This document shows positions 33,780-41,684 of a stretch of 64,000 nucleotides of DNA, piece by piece. Under the pieces are notes generated by a model, which was not told where the DNA came from, did no database searches, and was given only the letters and a program-made list of their open reading frames with translations. The stretch lies in the NCBI RefSeq assembly GCF_008710135.1, contig NZ_VYKK01000015.1:310001-374000 (forward strand), in the 5' to 3' direction. The translations under genes were made by a program, and so were the position numbers. Source of the DNA: Paenibacillus spiritus. GTDB lineage: Bacteria > Bacillota > Bacilli > Paenibacillales > Paenibacillaceae. Each line of letters opens with the position of its first letter. Positions within the stretch are counted from its first letter, which is position 1.

Positions 33780-35198
33780 TCAAGCCCGGACATAAACGGT
33801 TTTCCATTCCGTATAGAACAAGATTGCATGGCTCCCTTGTTCGCGAAACCCGCCTATGCCCGTCGCCTTGATGCCTCCGAACGGCATCTGTGGTTCACTG
33901 TAAGTCGACGGAATATTAACGTGTACAAGTCCGGACTCGATCTCATCGATATACTCCATTGCTGAAGCGATGTCTTTTGTATATATGCTTGAAGATAACC
34001 CGTACTCAATGGAGTTGCAGAGCTTTAAGCATTCCTTCAGATCGGAGAATTGGAGGAGAGCGAGCACTGGACCAAAGATTTCTTCATTGGCGATCGTCAT
34101 ATCTTGCGTCACTCGGTCGAACAGCTTCGGCTTGATGAAGTAACCGTTCTTGGCCCATTCCTCTTCCGGTTCATCTTCACCGTACAGAAGTACTGCACCT
34201 TCTGACTTTGCAATCTCAATATATCGGCGAATAGTATCATATTGCCCCTGATCTACGACAGGGCCGATGATCGATGATTCATCCATCGGCAGACCAATCT
34301 TGACCTTCTCCAGAGTGCGGACGATCTGGTCGCGGAATTTTTCATAAACTGCCTCGTGTACAAAAATTCGGCTGGTTGCAGTGCAGCGCTGTCCCGCATC
34401 GAGAAGTCCGCCTGACACGATATCCTGGCAGGCACGTTCCAAATCAGCGTCCGGCAGGATGATAAACGGATTTTTACCACCCATCTCCGCCTGAAAACGA
34501 ATGCCTCGTGGAGCGAGTGCCTGATGAATTATTCTCCCTGTTCGGGTAGAACCTGTAAATGTCACGGCATTAATCAGCTTATTCTCTGCGAACACTTCAC
34601 TGACAAGCGGGCCGTCGGCAATCAGCATAGTGACCAAATTACGAGGCAATCCCGCTTCCTCCAGCAGGTCAATGAATTTGCGGGAAATGATCAATGCTTG
34701 GGGAGCAGGCTTCCATACGATAGCATTGCCCGCAACAAGGGCTGGTGCGATCTTCCATACCGGAATTGCCAGTGGTACGTTCCACGGTGTAATGACTCCT
34801 ACTGTTCCGACAGGCTGCTGCTTCGTATAACTAAAAATGTCAGGCTGGCGGGAAGGAATTGTCTCTCCCTTCATACGGTACCCTTCACCGGCGAAAAACC
34901 GCAGAAACGAAATACTGCGCTGAATCTCCCCGATACCGTCCCGTAAACATTTGCCAACTTCCTCCGTGACCAGCCTCCCCCACTCCTCTACCTGTTCTTC
35001 CAGTAGCTGAGCGATCTTGAACAGAAATTCTCCCCGAATGGGAGCGGGCGTTCGTCTCCAAGCTTTCTGCGCCTCTGCAGCTGCGATAATGGAATTCTCG
35101 ATTTCTCCCCTGCTCATCATCTTGAACTCGGCAAGGACTTGTTTCGTGGAAGGGTTAACGGAATACATTTTTTCAATTTTTCTTATAGAATCAGCCAT
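33780..35198 (-). CDS. NAD(P)-dependent aldehyde dehydrogenase, probable sulfoacetaldehyde dehydrogenase
   Basis: 472 residues with a complete ALDH fold: VGVITPWNVPLAIPVWKIAPALVAGNAIVWKPA (cofactor), FTGSTRTGR, catalytic Glu in EMGGKNPFI, catalytic Cys in DAGQRCTATSR, and EEIFGPV. The closest visible pattern is the 2-oxoglutarate-semialdehyde/SafD-like group. As first gene of the operon with an aminotransferase and TauE/SafE exporter, oxidation of sulfoacetaldehyde to sulfoacetate is the economical reading. Other semialdehydes cannot be excluded. ATG 35198 follows GAGGGAATGAT. Confidence 0.8.
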   Translation of the reverse strand: MADSIRKIEKMYSVNPSTKQVLAEFKMMSRGEIENSIIAAAEAQKAWRRTPAPIRGEFLFKIAQLLEEQVEEWGRLVTEEVGKCLRDGIGEIQRSISFLRFFAGEGYRMKGETIPSRQPDIFSYTKQQPVGTVGVITPWNVPLAIPVWKIAPALVAGNAIVWKPAPQALIISRKFIDLLEEAGLPRNLVTMLIADGPLVSEVFAENKLINAVTFTGSTRTGRIIHQALAPRGIRFQAEMGGKNPFIILPDADLERACQDIVSGGLLDAGQRCTATSRIFVHEAVYEKFRDQIVRTLEKVKIGLPMDESSIIGPVVDQGQYDTIRRYIEIAKSEGAVLLYGEDEPEEEWAKNGYFIKPKLFDRVTQDMTIANEEIFGPVLALLQFSDLKECLKLCNSIEYGLSSSIYTKDIASAMEYIDEIESGLVHVNIPSTYSEPQMPFGGIKATGIGGFREQGSHAILFYTEWKTVYVRA

Positions 35199-35217
35199 AT
35201 CATTCCCTCACTTGTAA

Positions 35218-35249
35218 TGATGTATTTACAACTGTAATTATAAAATTAT
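35218..35249 (-). promoter_or_regulatory. promoter/operator of the aldehyde-dehydrogenase operon
   Basis: On the minus strand TATAAT (-10) is followed by GTTGTAAATACATCA. This includes the GntR-like half-palindrome TGTAAATACA, which also lies in a wider TTGTAA...TTACAA inverted repeat. The element matches that upstream of the amidohydrolase gene in 27 of 32 positions (39132-39163). A further inverted repeat, GTAATTATA with TATAATTAC, lies at 35234-35258. Confidence 0.65.
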
Positions 35250-35310
35250 TATAATTACCCGGAACCGGTTTTCTTCAAATTTGTAAGATTATCTAACATA
35301 TTATTTTCCT

Positions 35311-35358
35311 GGGGATAGGCAAGTGATGAGCAGGGGCACTCCTCACTTGCCTATCCCC
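35311..35358 (-). other. perfect 16-bp hairpin just after the GntR stop
   Basis: GGGGATAGGCAAGTGA (35311-35326) pairs exactly with 35343-35358, loop 16 nt. There is no U-run on either side, so it may be an mRNA-stabilising or attenuating structure between the two operons rather than a standard terminator. Confidence 0.6.
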
Positions 35359-35359
35359 T

Positions 35360-36139
35360 TTAAAAGTGGATTTGTTCAAATGACATTATCCCTTCTTGCC
35401 TTAGTGCAGCGGGAGATCGTATAGATTGCTCTATCGTAAACCGGAATCGGTTGCCAAGATGCAAGGCCTTATACTTCTCGATAGGCAACTTCTTCTCGTT
35501 ATAGGCAACGCCGCTGCAAAGCATCATAGGAGAACCATGTTCTGCCTGAAGCAGTTCGGCTTCCTCCGGCAATGCCGCGACAGCCTGGAAAGACTGTGTA
35601 GAGCCGTTTGCAACCAGTCCTTTCTTTTCAAACAGAACATATAGCGGTACATCTTCAAGATCCTCTTGCAATAAATCGGGATATAGATCGCAAGGGATAA
35701 ATGAAGTACGAATGGCTAGAGGCTCATCGTTGGCCAGCCGGAGGCGAACAATCTCGAACACCTTGCTGCCGGGCTTGATCATTAGCTCTGAAGCCAGTTT
35801 ATCGGACGCTTGCACAATGCAGCCACTGATTAATTTCGCGCGATGCACAAGCCCGCTCGCCATCATTTCCTCCGCGAAAGTGGTGAACATGTTGGCATTA
35901 CCCGTAATGATCGGAGAAGAGACGAAGGTACCCAGCCCTCTTTTCTTAACCAGATAGCCCTCCTGCACAAGTTCTCCGATCGCTTGTCTAACCGTGGGCC
36001 GGCTGATCCCATATTGTTCGGCCAAATCAAGCTCCGAAGGAATCTTATCCCCCTTCTTCAGAGCCCCGCTGTTTATCTGATTAAGTATAGATTCCTTAAG
36101 CTGGGAGTAATAAGGTAACTTGCTGTTCAGATCGATCAA
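35360..36139 (-). CDS. GntR/HutC-family regulator with UTRA domain
   Basis: 259 residues from TTG 36139 (GGAGGATGACCA before it). The N-terminal winged helix is PYYSQLKESILNQINSGALKKGDKIPSELDLAEQYGISRPTVRQAIGELVQEGYLVKKRGLGTFV. The C-terminal UTRA ligand domain has KVFEIVRLRLANDEPLAIRTSFIP. The start's SD overlaps the stop of the MFS gene, so the two are coupled. It is the best candidate for binding the TGTAAA(T/G)ACA-containing element in front of both operons, with a pathway intermediate as effector. Confidence 0.88.
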   Translation of the reverse strand: MIDLNSKLPYYSQLKESILNQINSGALKKGDKIPSELDLAEQYGISRPTVRQAIGELVQEGYLVKKRGLGTFVSSPIITGNANMFTTFAEEMMASGLVHRAKLISGCIVQASDKLASELMIKPGSKVFEIVRLRLANDEPLAIRTSFIPCDLYPDLLQEDLEDVPLYVLFEKKGLVANGSTQSFQAVAALPEEAELLQAEHGSPMMLCSGVAYNEKKLPIEKYKALHLGNRFRFTIEQSIRSPAALRQEGIMSFEQIHF

Positions 36140-36142
36140 TGG

Positions 36143-37393
36143 TCATCCTCCTTCAGGTATATTCAATATTGCAAGAGGTTTCCTGCCGGATTGCAGGGTT
36201 AAGAAAGACAAGAAAATTAGAAGGCCGAACGCACACAATAACCAGACTACACCGTCGTATGAGCCATTAAAGGAATCAATGATAAGACCTATTCCTAGCG
36301 GCGCTGCGAATCCGGCGACCTGAGCTCCTATATTAACAAGCCCGACGGCCGAACCGCTTGTTTCTTCCGGAAGACGTTTTATAGGCAGACTATAAATGAT
36401 GACAGAAAGGAAAGCAGAAAATACCGGAATAAGACATTGGAAGACAATTACACCTGTAATTGTTTCTGCGTGAAACATGAGATAGACAGTGACTGCCAAC
36501 GCGATCCCGCTAAACGCTCCAAGCCATTTTTCGGTTCCGCTTTTCATTTTATCCATAATAACACCGGCGATCAGAAAAAATATAACCCCGGTAAGTGCCG
36601 GAATCATTTGCAGAAGTCCTAGAGAGGACAGGCTGATTCCCCGTTCTTTTACGAGATAAGTGGGAATCCAGGAAGACGTGCCCCAGCTGATAAAACCGTA
36701 GCCAAAAGAGGCAATAACGAGCCGCCAGATCAAGGGAGTTTTTAACAAGCGCTTAAAACTCCCTTTTGTTAATTGTTCCGGTGTTGCCACACCGGTTTTC
36801 GATCTCGTGCTTTGATTTTTTATATTTGGTTTTAGCACAATCCAGTAGAGAACCGCGATGCAGAGCCCGCATCCACCGATGATAATAAACATGGTTCTCC
36901 AGCCCAGCTGTACGAGGAACACGGTTGTAAGAATTGGTGCAGCGACGCCAGCCACCGTCAACGCAGACAGGAAAATGGACATCGCCCGTGAACGCTTATT
37001 CTCTTCAATGCTTGTCGAAATTAATTTCGAACCTGCCGGGAAAAAGCTTCCTTCTGCCACTCCGAACAAAAGTCGGATGATAAGAAGTGCAGTTACCGAC
37101 CACGCCAAGCCCGTTAGTGCCGTGAAAAGAGAAAAACCGACAATGGAACTGAACAAAACAATTTTTTCACCGAAGCGGTCGGACAGCCAGCCGCCGGGAA
37201 CTTGCATGATTGCATATCCCAAGAAGAAGATGCTTAGAATGAAACCGCTGGCAGAAGCATTCAGCTGAAACTCATCGGATATTTGTACAATGCCATAATT
37301 TATAACGAACCGGTCAAATGAAGAGAACAAATTACCCAAAAAAAGCATGAAAATAATCATTTTAGAGTTCGTTAAGGCTGCCGCTCTACTCAA
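36143..37393 (-). CDS. MFS transporter, anion:cation symporter (ACS)-like
   Basis: 416 residues, 12 membrane helices. TTG 37393 is preferred (GGAGGAAGTGCG before it); an in-frame GTG at 37399 touches the SD. Motifs are NLFSSFDRFVINYGIVQISDEF, VPGGWLSDRFGEKIVLFSS, and RLLFGVAEGSFFPAGSKLIST, typical of carriers for organic acids such as hexuronates and related anions. In an operon after the amidohydrolase and before the GntR regulator, it most likely imports the substrate that the amidohydrolase cleaves. That substrate may be an N-acyl amine or sulfonate, by inference. Confidence 0.82.
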   Translation of the reverse strand: MSRAAALTNSKMIIFMLFLGNLFSSFDRFVINYGIVQISDEFQLNASASGFILSIFFLGYAIMQVPGGWLSDRFGEKIVLFSSIVGFSLFTALTGLAWSVTALLIIRLLFGVAEGSFFPAGSKLISTSIEENKRSRAMSIFLSALTVAGVAAPILTTVFLVQLGWRTMFIIIGGCGLCIAVLYWIVLKPNIKNQSTRSKTGVATPEQLTKGSFKRLLKTPLIWRLVIASFGYGFISWGTSSWIPTYLVKERGISLSSLGLLQMIPALTGVIFFLIAGVIMDKMKSGTEKWLGAFSGIALAVTVYLMFHAETITGVIVFQCLIPVFSAFLSVIIYSLPIKRLPEETSGSAVGLVNIGAQVAGFAAPLGIGLIIDSFNGSYDGVVWLLCAFGLLIFLSFLTLQSGRKPLAILNIPEGG

Positions 37394-37438
37394 ACGCACT
37401 TCCTCCTTTAAATAAATTTTACAAATGATTCCATATGT

Positions 37439-39088
37439 TTAGACTTTGATTTTAACATTCTCATATTTAATCTGACCGCCAACAATTGTGTAAAGAACAG
37501 AGATATCCTTTATGTCCAAAGGATTGACTCTCAGAGGATCCTCATCCAATACTGCGAAATCGGCCCATTTGCCGACTTCAATGCTTCCAACTTCCTTTTC
37601 CTGAAAATTCAATTTGGCTCCTTCAATTGTCATCGCCTTTAATGCCGAGAGGGCATCGATTTTCTGGTCCGGTCCCAACGTCCTTCCTTCCGTGGTCATT
37701 CGGTTTACTGCTGCCCAGATCAAGAATAAGGGGGAGATCGGCGTGATCGGACAATCCGAGTGAAGCGTGAACAGGAGCCTCCGGTCTAATGCGTCCCGGA
37801 GCGGACTAATCCGCTTCGCCCGTTCCGGGCCAAGGAAGATCCGGTCGTGCCGCTCCCCCCAGTAATACACATGATTAATAAAAAATGAGCCCGCCACTCC
37901 CAGTTGCTGCATGCGATCGAGATCTTCGTTCGTAGCCGTCTGGACATGCTCAATCCGATGACGGTGATCCACCCTTGGATCAATTGTTAGCGCATATTCA
38001 TAAGCATCAAGAATTGAACCGATCGCCCGGTCGCCATTACCGTGAATCGCGATCCTGAATCCGCGTTTATGCAAATCTGCTACCTCTTCATTGAAAGCCG
38101 TTTGCTCATGGAAAAGTTCCCCACGTAGGTTATCATTGCAATAATAAGGCTCCCTTAAGGCACCTGTGAGTCCTTGTATCGAACCATCCTGAAACATCTT
38201 GGCGCTATCCAATCGTGCTTGCCCATTCGAACGACTCCGGATCTCATCGTCCAAGCGCTTGGCGTCATAGCCGGCATAGGCTCCTTTGCTCGTGAGCAGT
38301 CCATGCATGATCATCAGCTGCATACGCATAGGGAGAAGTCCTAGCTCAGCCGCTTTCAGCATGATATTCAGAGTAGTGAGATCAGGTATAGCAGCATCTG
38401 TATTCGTAGTAATACCTTGAGCGATGTAATCCTGCGCAGCCTCCCCTAGCTGCTTGATGAATGTTGCCTCGTCCAACATCGGAATAACCCTCTGTACAAG
38501 TCCCATCGCGTGACTTTCATACAACACTCCGTTTAATTCGCCTTTGTCGTTTTGTTCAAAGTTTGCTTTGCTTCCGGCCGTACAGTCGTCAATTCCTGCC
38601 AATTCCAACGCCTTGGAATTGGCAACCCCTAAATGTCCGCTGATATGGGTAATAAAGACGGGATGATCGGGCGACACCTTATCCAAATCAAACCGGGTAG
38701 GATGGCGCATATCCTCCAGCAGTGTGTCATCGTAGCCAAAACCTTGAATCCATTGCCCTGCAGGTGTCGTCGCTGCTTTCTCTTCGATATCACGAAGTAA
38801 ACCTGAGATCGTTTTAATGCGAAGAATTCCACAATCAATACTTCCCTTGATATAACCGCATTGCAAAAGATGATTGTGCGTTTCAATGAATCCAGGAATT
38901 AACGTTGCACCTTTTAGATTCAGGATCTTCGTACGGCTAGTGACGTTTACCTCGTGATAGGGTGGTTCCGGATGATACCAAATGGCGCTTATCCGTCCAT
39001 TTGTAACAGCGAGCGATCCCGCAATCCGGTTTGATTCATCCATTGTGAGCACGTTGGCATGAGTAATCAGTAAATCGATCGACTCCAT
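37439..39088 (-). CDS. YtcJ-like amidohydrolase (Amidohydro_3)
   Basis: 549 residues from ATG 39088 (GGGGGAAATCTA before it). Metal site: PGFIETHNHLLQCG (H-x-H), His in HRIEHVQTATNEDLDRM, and the C-terminal Asp in FTLHSDCPITPISPL. The last part is the usual small beta-barrel with GSIEVGKWADFAVLDEDPLR. Relatives hydrolyse N-acyl or cyclic amide substrates, mostly uncharacterised. First gene of an operon with the MFS carrier and GntR regulator and sharing a promoter element with the taurine-type operon. Hydrolysis of an N-acyltaurine or similar to free the amine is an attractive but untested idea. Confidence 0.85.
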   Translation of the reverse strand: MESIDLLITHANVLTMDESNRIAGSLAVTNGRISAIWYHPEPPYHEVNVTSRTKILNLKGATLIPGFIETHNHLLQCGYIKGSIDCGILRIKTISGLLRDIEEKAATTPAGQWIQGFGYDDTLLEDMRHPTRFDLDKVSPDHPVFITHISGHLGVANSKALELAGIDDCTAGSKANFEQNDKGELNGVLYESHAMGLVQRVIPMLDEATFIKQLGEAAQDYIAQGITTNTDAAIPDLTTLNIMLKAAELGLLPMRMQLMIMHGLLTSKGAYAGYDAKRLDDEIRSRSNGQARLDSAKMFQDGSIQGLTGALREPYYCNDNLRGELFHEQTAFNEEVADLHKRGFRIAIHGNGDRAIGSILDAYEYALTIDPRVDHRHRIEHVQTATNEDLDRMQQLGVAGSFFINHVYYWGERHDRIFLGPERAKRISPLRDALDRRLLFTLHSDCPITPISPLFLIWAAVNRMTTEGRTLGPDQKIDALSALKAMTIEGAKLNFQEKEVGSIEVGKWADFAVLDEDPLRVNPLDIKDISVLYTIVGGQIKYENVKIKV

Positions 39089-39131
39089 TAGATTTCCCCC
39101 TTTTAAACATGAGTCAGTTGTCCTCACATAG

Positions 39132-39163
39132 TGATGTCTTTACAACATGAATTATAAAGTTAT
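39132..39163 (-). promoter_or_regulatory. promoter/operator of the amidohydrolase operon
   Basis: Minus strand: TATAAT (-10), then GTTGTAAAGACATCA just downstream, about 45 bp before the start codon. It is nearly the same element as at 35218-35249 (27 of 32 identical, no gaps). TGTAAAGACA fits the TGT-N4-ACA layout common for HutC/UTRA regulators. Confidence 0.65.
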
Positions 39164-39196
39164 ATGTCTTTCTGTCTTTTTGTGTGTTATATAATC

Positions 39197-39448
39197 TTAC
39201 ATATTTTTTCTCTTTAACTCTTTTTTAATCTCATTCGTTTTCGTTCCGTCTTCGAGCTGGTTTGCAATTTCCATTAAGGCTTCTATGTCTGAGAACGAAT
39301 ATTTCCTATTACCTGCTGACGAGCGTCCGGGGAATAATAGCCCGCGTTCTTCATAATAACGAATCTTTCTCGCAGATAACCCTGTCAATTCACAGACGGT
39401 TCCAATCATAATAACTTTCTTGTCTTTGAATTTTTCACTCATAGCCAT
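39197..39448 (-). CDS. short TnrA/GlnR-like MerR-family nitrogen regulator
   Basis: 83 residues from ATG 39448 (AAAGGA upstream). The winged helix is very TnrA-like: [71 protein letters not shown]. It ends soon after (KRKNM), so the C-terminal tail by which TnrA or GlnR senses feedback-inhibited glutamine synthetase is missing. It may be a constitutive, dominant or differently controlled variant. A perfect TGTNA-N7-TNACA box sits upstream. Its place beside the amine-nitrogen operons suggests it ties them to nitrogen supply. Confidence 0.75.
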   Translation of the reverse strand: MAMSEKFKDKKVIMIGTVCELTGLSARKIRYYEERGLLFPGRSSAGNRKYSFSDIEALMEIANQLEDGTKTNEIKKELKRKNM

Positions 39449-39494
39449 AGAGTAATTCCTTTCTATCAGATATGTTAACATATATAATATTTAA

Positions 39495-39511
39495 TGTTAT
39501 TTATTATTACA
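39495..39511. promoter_or_regulatory. TnrA/GlnR box
   Basis: TGTTATTTATTATTACA matches the TGTNA-N7-TNACA consensus at every defined position. It lies 47-63 bp before the TnrA-like gene's start, near a TATTAT -10 candidate (39484-39489). A second perfect palindrome, ATATGTTAACATAT, lies closer to the gene. Autoregulation or control by the host GlnR is likely. Confidence 0.7.
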
Positions 39512-39603
39512 TATAAATAATTAGTTTGTATAGATTTTTAATTTAAAATAAGGGCGATTTACAAGTCGTTTTAGTAGTGGCAGATTACTTTTTACTTATA
39601 TAA

Positions 39604-39638
39604 CAAAAAAAGGCGATTTATCCGTAGACAAATCGCCT
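39604..39638 (-). terminator. intrinsic terminator after the GDPD gene
   Basis: AGGCGATTT / AAATCGCCT stem (39611-39619 with 39630-39638), followed on the minus strand by a run of seven T. Confidence 0.88.
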
Positions 39639-39717
39639 GGTTAATCAATCAATTGTTAAATGATTAAACCTTCTTAAATTCTTTTGAGTTAAACAATTCA
39701 GCAGAAATTCAACCCGT

Positions 39718-40629
39718 TCAGAATCCAGTCTCTTCTTTCCTTTTATCCAAGACTTCCTGAAAGCGATCCGGATAATTGGTGTAAACTCCGTCAGCGCCCC
39801 AATGAATGGCTTTTTCCATATTTCCTTGATAGTTAATTGTATAAATCATAACCTTAAGGCCTTTCTTCTTGGCTTGGTTCACAAAGGCCGCGTTTATTCC
39901 CTGGAAGTTCGGACTGACTCCAACGGCATAAGACTTGATTCTTTTGAAAGAAATATCCATGAATTGAGTGTAGGGAGAATCGCACCAGACAATTTGGTAC
40001 AAGGGAATTTCCGGATTGATGTCATGGATTTTCTTCAGACTCTTCTCACTGAAGGATTGAACGGTTACCTTGTTATCCAGATCATATCGCTCAATATACT
40101 GATTCAACAAAGATTCAATTCCCTTGTTATAGCTGGGATCCTTAATTTCAATCAAATAATGAACTCTCCCTCCAAATTCCGCAAAGAGCTGATCCAATGT
40201 GGGAATTTGGAGGTTGGCGTAACGATCTCTTGCGAACATCGGATACTTGTCGTTAAACCAGGAACCGGCGTCAAGCCTCTCGATCTGCTCCAAAGTCATG
40301 TCGCGTACATTGCCGGTTCCATTCGTCGTTCGATCAACGGTTGGATCATGGATAATGACAGGGACTTTATCTTTGGTAAGTTGAATGTCCAGCTCCAGGT
40401 AGTCTGCATTCAATTCAAGGGCTAACTGAAAGGCAGGCATTGTATTCTCAGGGGCATATCCGGAAGCTCCCCGGTGAGCAACGGTAGATACGGAATCTGC
40501 CGGTCTTATCCAATCTGCCACTCTGATCCGTATGGAAGGAGAAAAGGCATAAAGAATCATTAGGCATGTGATCAGCAATAATGCGTGTATTCCGATAAAA
40601 TACCATCGGTTGGTCTCCATCTTCTTCAT
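39718..40629 (-). CDS. membrane-anchored glycerophosphodiester phosphodiesterase
   Basis: 303 residues from ATG 40629 (GAGG upstream). One N-terminal membrane helix (WYFIGIHALLLITCLMILYAF) places the enzyme outside the membrane. GDPD motifs: VAHRGASGYAPENTMPAF, DYLELDIQLTKDKVPVIIHDPTVDRTTNGTG, YLIEIKDPSYN, and KVMIYTINYQGNMEKAIHWGADGVYTNYP. It releases glycerol-3-phosphate from glycerophosphodiesters or teichoic-acid fragments. It is transcribed separately, downstream of the second receptor gene, whose terminator precedes it. Confidence 0.92.
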   Translation of the reverse strand: MKKMETNRWYFIGIHALLLITCLMILYAFSPSIRIRVADWIRPADSVSTVAHRGASGYAPENTMPAFQLALELNADYLELDIQLTKDKVPVIIHDPTVDRTTNGTGNVRDMTLEQIERLDAGSWFNDKYPMFARDRYANLQIPTLDQLFAEFGGRVHYLIEIKDPSYNKGIESLLNQYIERYDLDNKVTVQSFSEKSLKKIHDINPEIPLYQIVWCDSPYTQFMDISFKRIKSYAVGVSPNFQGINAAFVNQAKKKGLKVMIYTINYQGNMEKAIHWGADGVYTNYPDRFQEVLDKRKEETGF

Positions 40630-40755
40630 GCGAACAACCTCGATTCTTGATCCTGTATCAGTCCTCCATGATGAGGGATTGGATACCCTTCTGTCAACCA
40701 TTGCATTATTATACCCCAGGGGTCTGCTTCTCGATCTTAGGGGATAATGATACAC

Positions 40756-40780
40756 AAAAACCCGCGCTATGCGCGGGTCT
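40756..40780 (-). terminator. terminator of the second receptor gene
   Basis: ACCCGCGC / GCGCGGGT with loop ATA, followed on the minus strand by TTTTTG. It begins directly after the stop codon of the truncated peptide ORF. Confidence 0.88.
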
Positions 40781-40852
40781 CTATGGAATTACTCTCCCCA
40801 AACTAACGATAAGAAGGGTCGTAAAGACTGCTGAGAGAAATATGTACTTCAT
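40781..40852 (-). pseudogene. truncated Phr-like peptide gene, 23 codons
   Basis: ATG 40852 sits exactly 50 nt inside the 3' end of the second receptor gene, the same overlap as the intact pair at 29406-29455. The frame reads MKYIFLSAVFTTLLIVSLG, a hydrophobic leader like the intact MKKTFLSMIFALILIISIA. It then stops after RVIP, with the terminator hairpin abutting the TAG. The signal core remains but the cleavage site and the whole secreted tail are gone, so it cannot encode a normal pheromone. Confidence 0.6.
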
Positions 40853-41684
40853 CCTGCAGCACTCGTTCAAAGACGGCTTGCAACTGTATACCGTATTTTT
40901 CGTTCTGGTCCCGCTCTGCGTGTTGCCTAAGCGTTTCGTAAAACGCTACATTCTTCTTAAATGCCATATTATCATTGAATTTAACACTATAAGATAAGCT
41001 ATCCAGGAGTACATCAAAAGCAGTATAATACTTCTTCGTCTTAAATTGGTAGAGCGAATAAAGATAAAAATACTCCGTGAAGTATCGGATGTTCACCGAA
41101 TTCTCATGGCATAGCTTCTTCACTTGATCTAGTGCCTCTGCGAACTCCTCCAGAATCCCATCGATCTGAAAATTGTTCTTTAAAGCCGCCTCCAGAAGGG
41201 TTATGATTCCGGCCAGCAACTCCAGGATGTCTTCCTTATTGCGGGAAATATGATCGACATAGAGCGGCAGCACCTCTTCCCTGCCCTCCAACAAATCTAA
41301 GGTATACGTATTCCCGATGGCAAATGATTTGAAGTCATTAATAATCTTGTAATCAAAATCGCTTGACCGTTCCATCCACGACAAGTCTCTATACTTCTCG
41401 ATACAGGCTCTGGACTCTTGATATCTCCCTAGCTTCTGTAATGCCAGCCCTTTCGTTAATTGACTGTATCCGAAATAATATAATAAAGGTTTTTCGGAGT
41501 AGTACAGAACCTTATCTCCTCGTTCCCTCTGCTGTTGATGATCGTGATAATTCACACAGGCTTCATCGTATAATTTATCGGCAATGGTGATCATCGGACG
41601 CCAATCCTCGTTGATGTAGGTTAATTTCAGCATACGTGTCAACGCGTCCAAGTCGTCAATGCTGCTCAAATCCAGACTGACCAA
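40803..41684 (-). CDS. second Rap/AimR-like receptor, apparently orphan
   Basis: 293 residues, clear paralogue of 29406-30284 over its whole length (IDDLDALTRMLKLTY, EDWRPMITIADKLYDEA, LAGIITLLEAALKNNFQID, NSVNIRYFTEYFYLYSLY, MAFKKNVAFYETLR). TTG 41684 follows GGGGGTG, matching the paralogue's N-terminus. Helical TPR-like repeats, no HTH. Its peptide ORF is truncated, so it may respond to the other system's peptide, to a foreign peptide, or to none. TTGACG and TATAAT lie upstream. Confidence 0.7.
   Translation of the reverse strand: MVSLDLSSIDDLDALTRMLKLTYINEDWRPMITIADKLYDEACVNYHDHQQQRERGDKVLYYSEKPLLYYFGYSQLTKGLALQKLGRYQESRACIEKYRDLSWMERSSDFDYKIINDFKSFAIGNTYTLDLLEGREEVLPLYVDHISRNKEDILELLAGIITLLEAALKNNFQIDGILEEFAEALDQVKKLCHENSVNIRYFTEYFYLYSLYQFKTKKYYTAFDVLLDSLSYSVKFNDNMAFKKNVAFYETLRQHAERDQNEKYGIQLQAVFERVLQDEVHISLSSLYDPSYR

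Noticed and set aside
35214-35232. TnrA/GlnR box in the aldehyde-dehydrogenase promoter (TTGTAA...TTACAA)
   Set aside because: TGTAA and TTACA are separated by 8 rather than 7 bases, so it misses the consensus by one; kept only as part of the GntR-type element.
35311-35358. Intrinsic terminator between GntR and aldehyde-dehydrogenase genes
   Set aside because: The stem is perfect, but neither strand has a following U-run; listed as a hairpin of unknown role.
29406-41684. Arbitrium phage-decision system
   Set aside because: The receptors lack a visible HTH and no phage gene, integrase or AimX-like RNA is seen; a Rap-like signalling role fits better.
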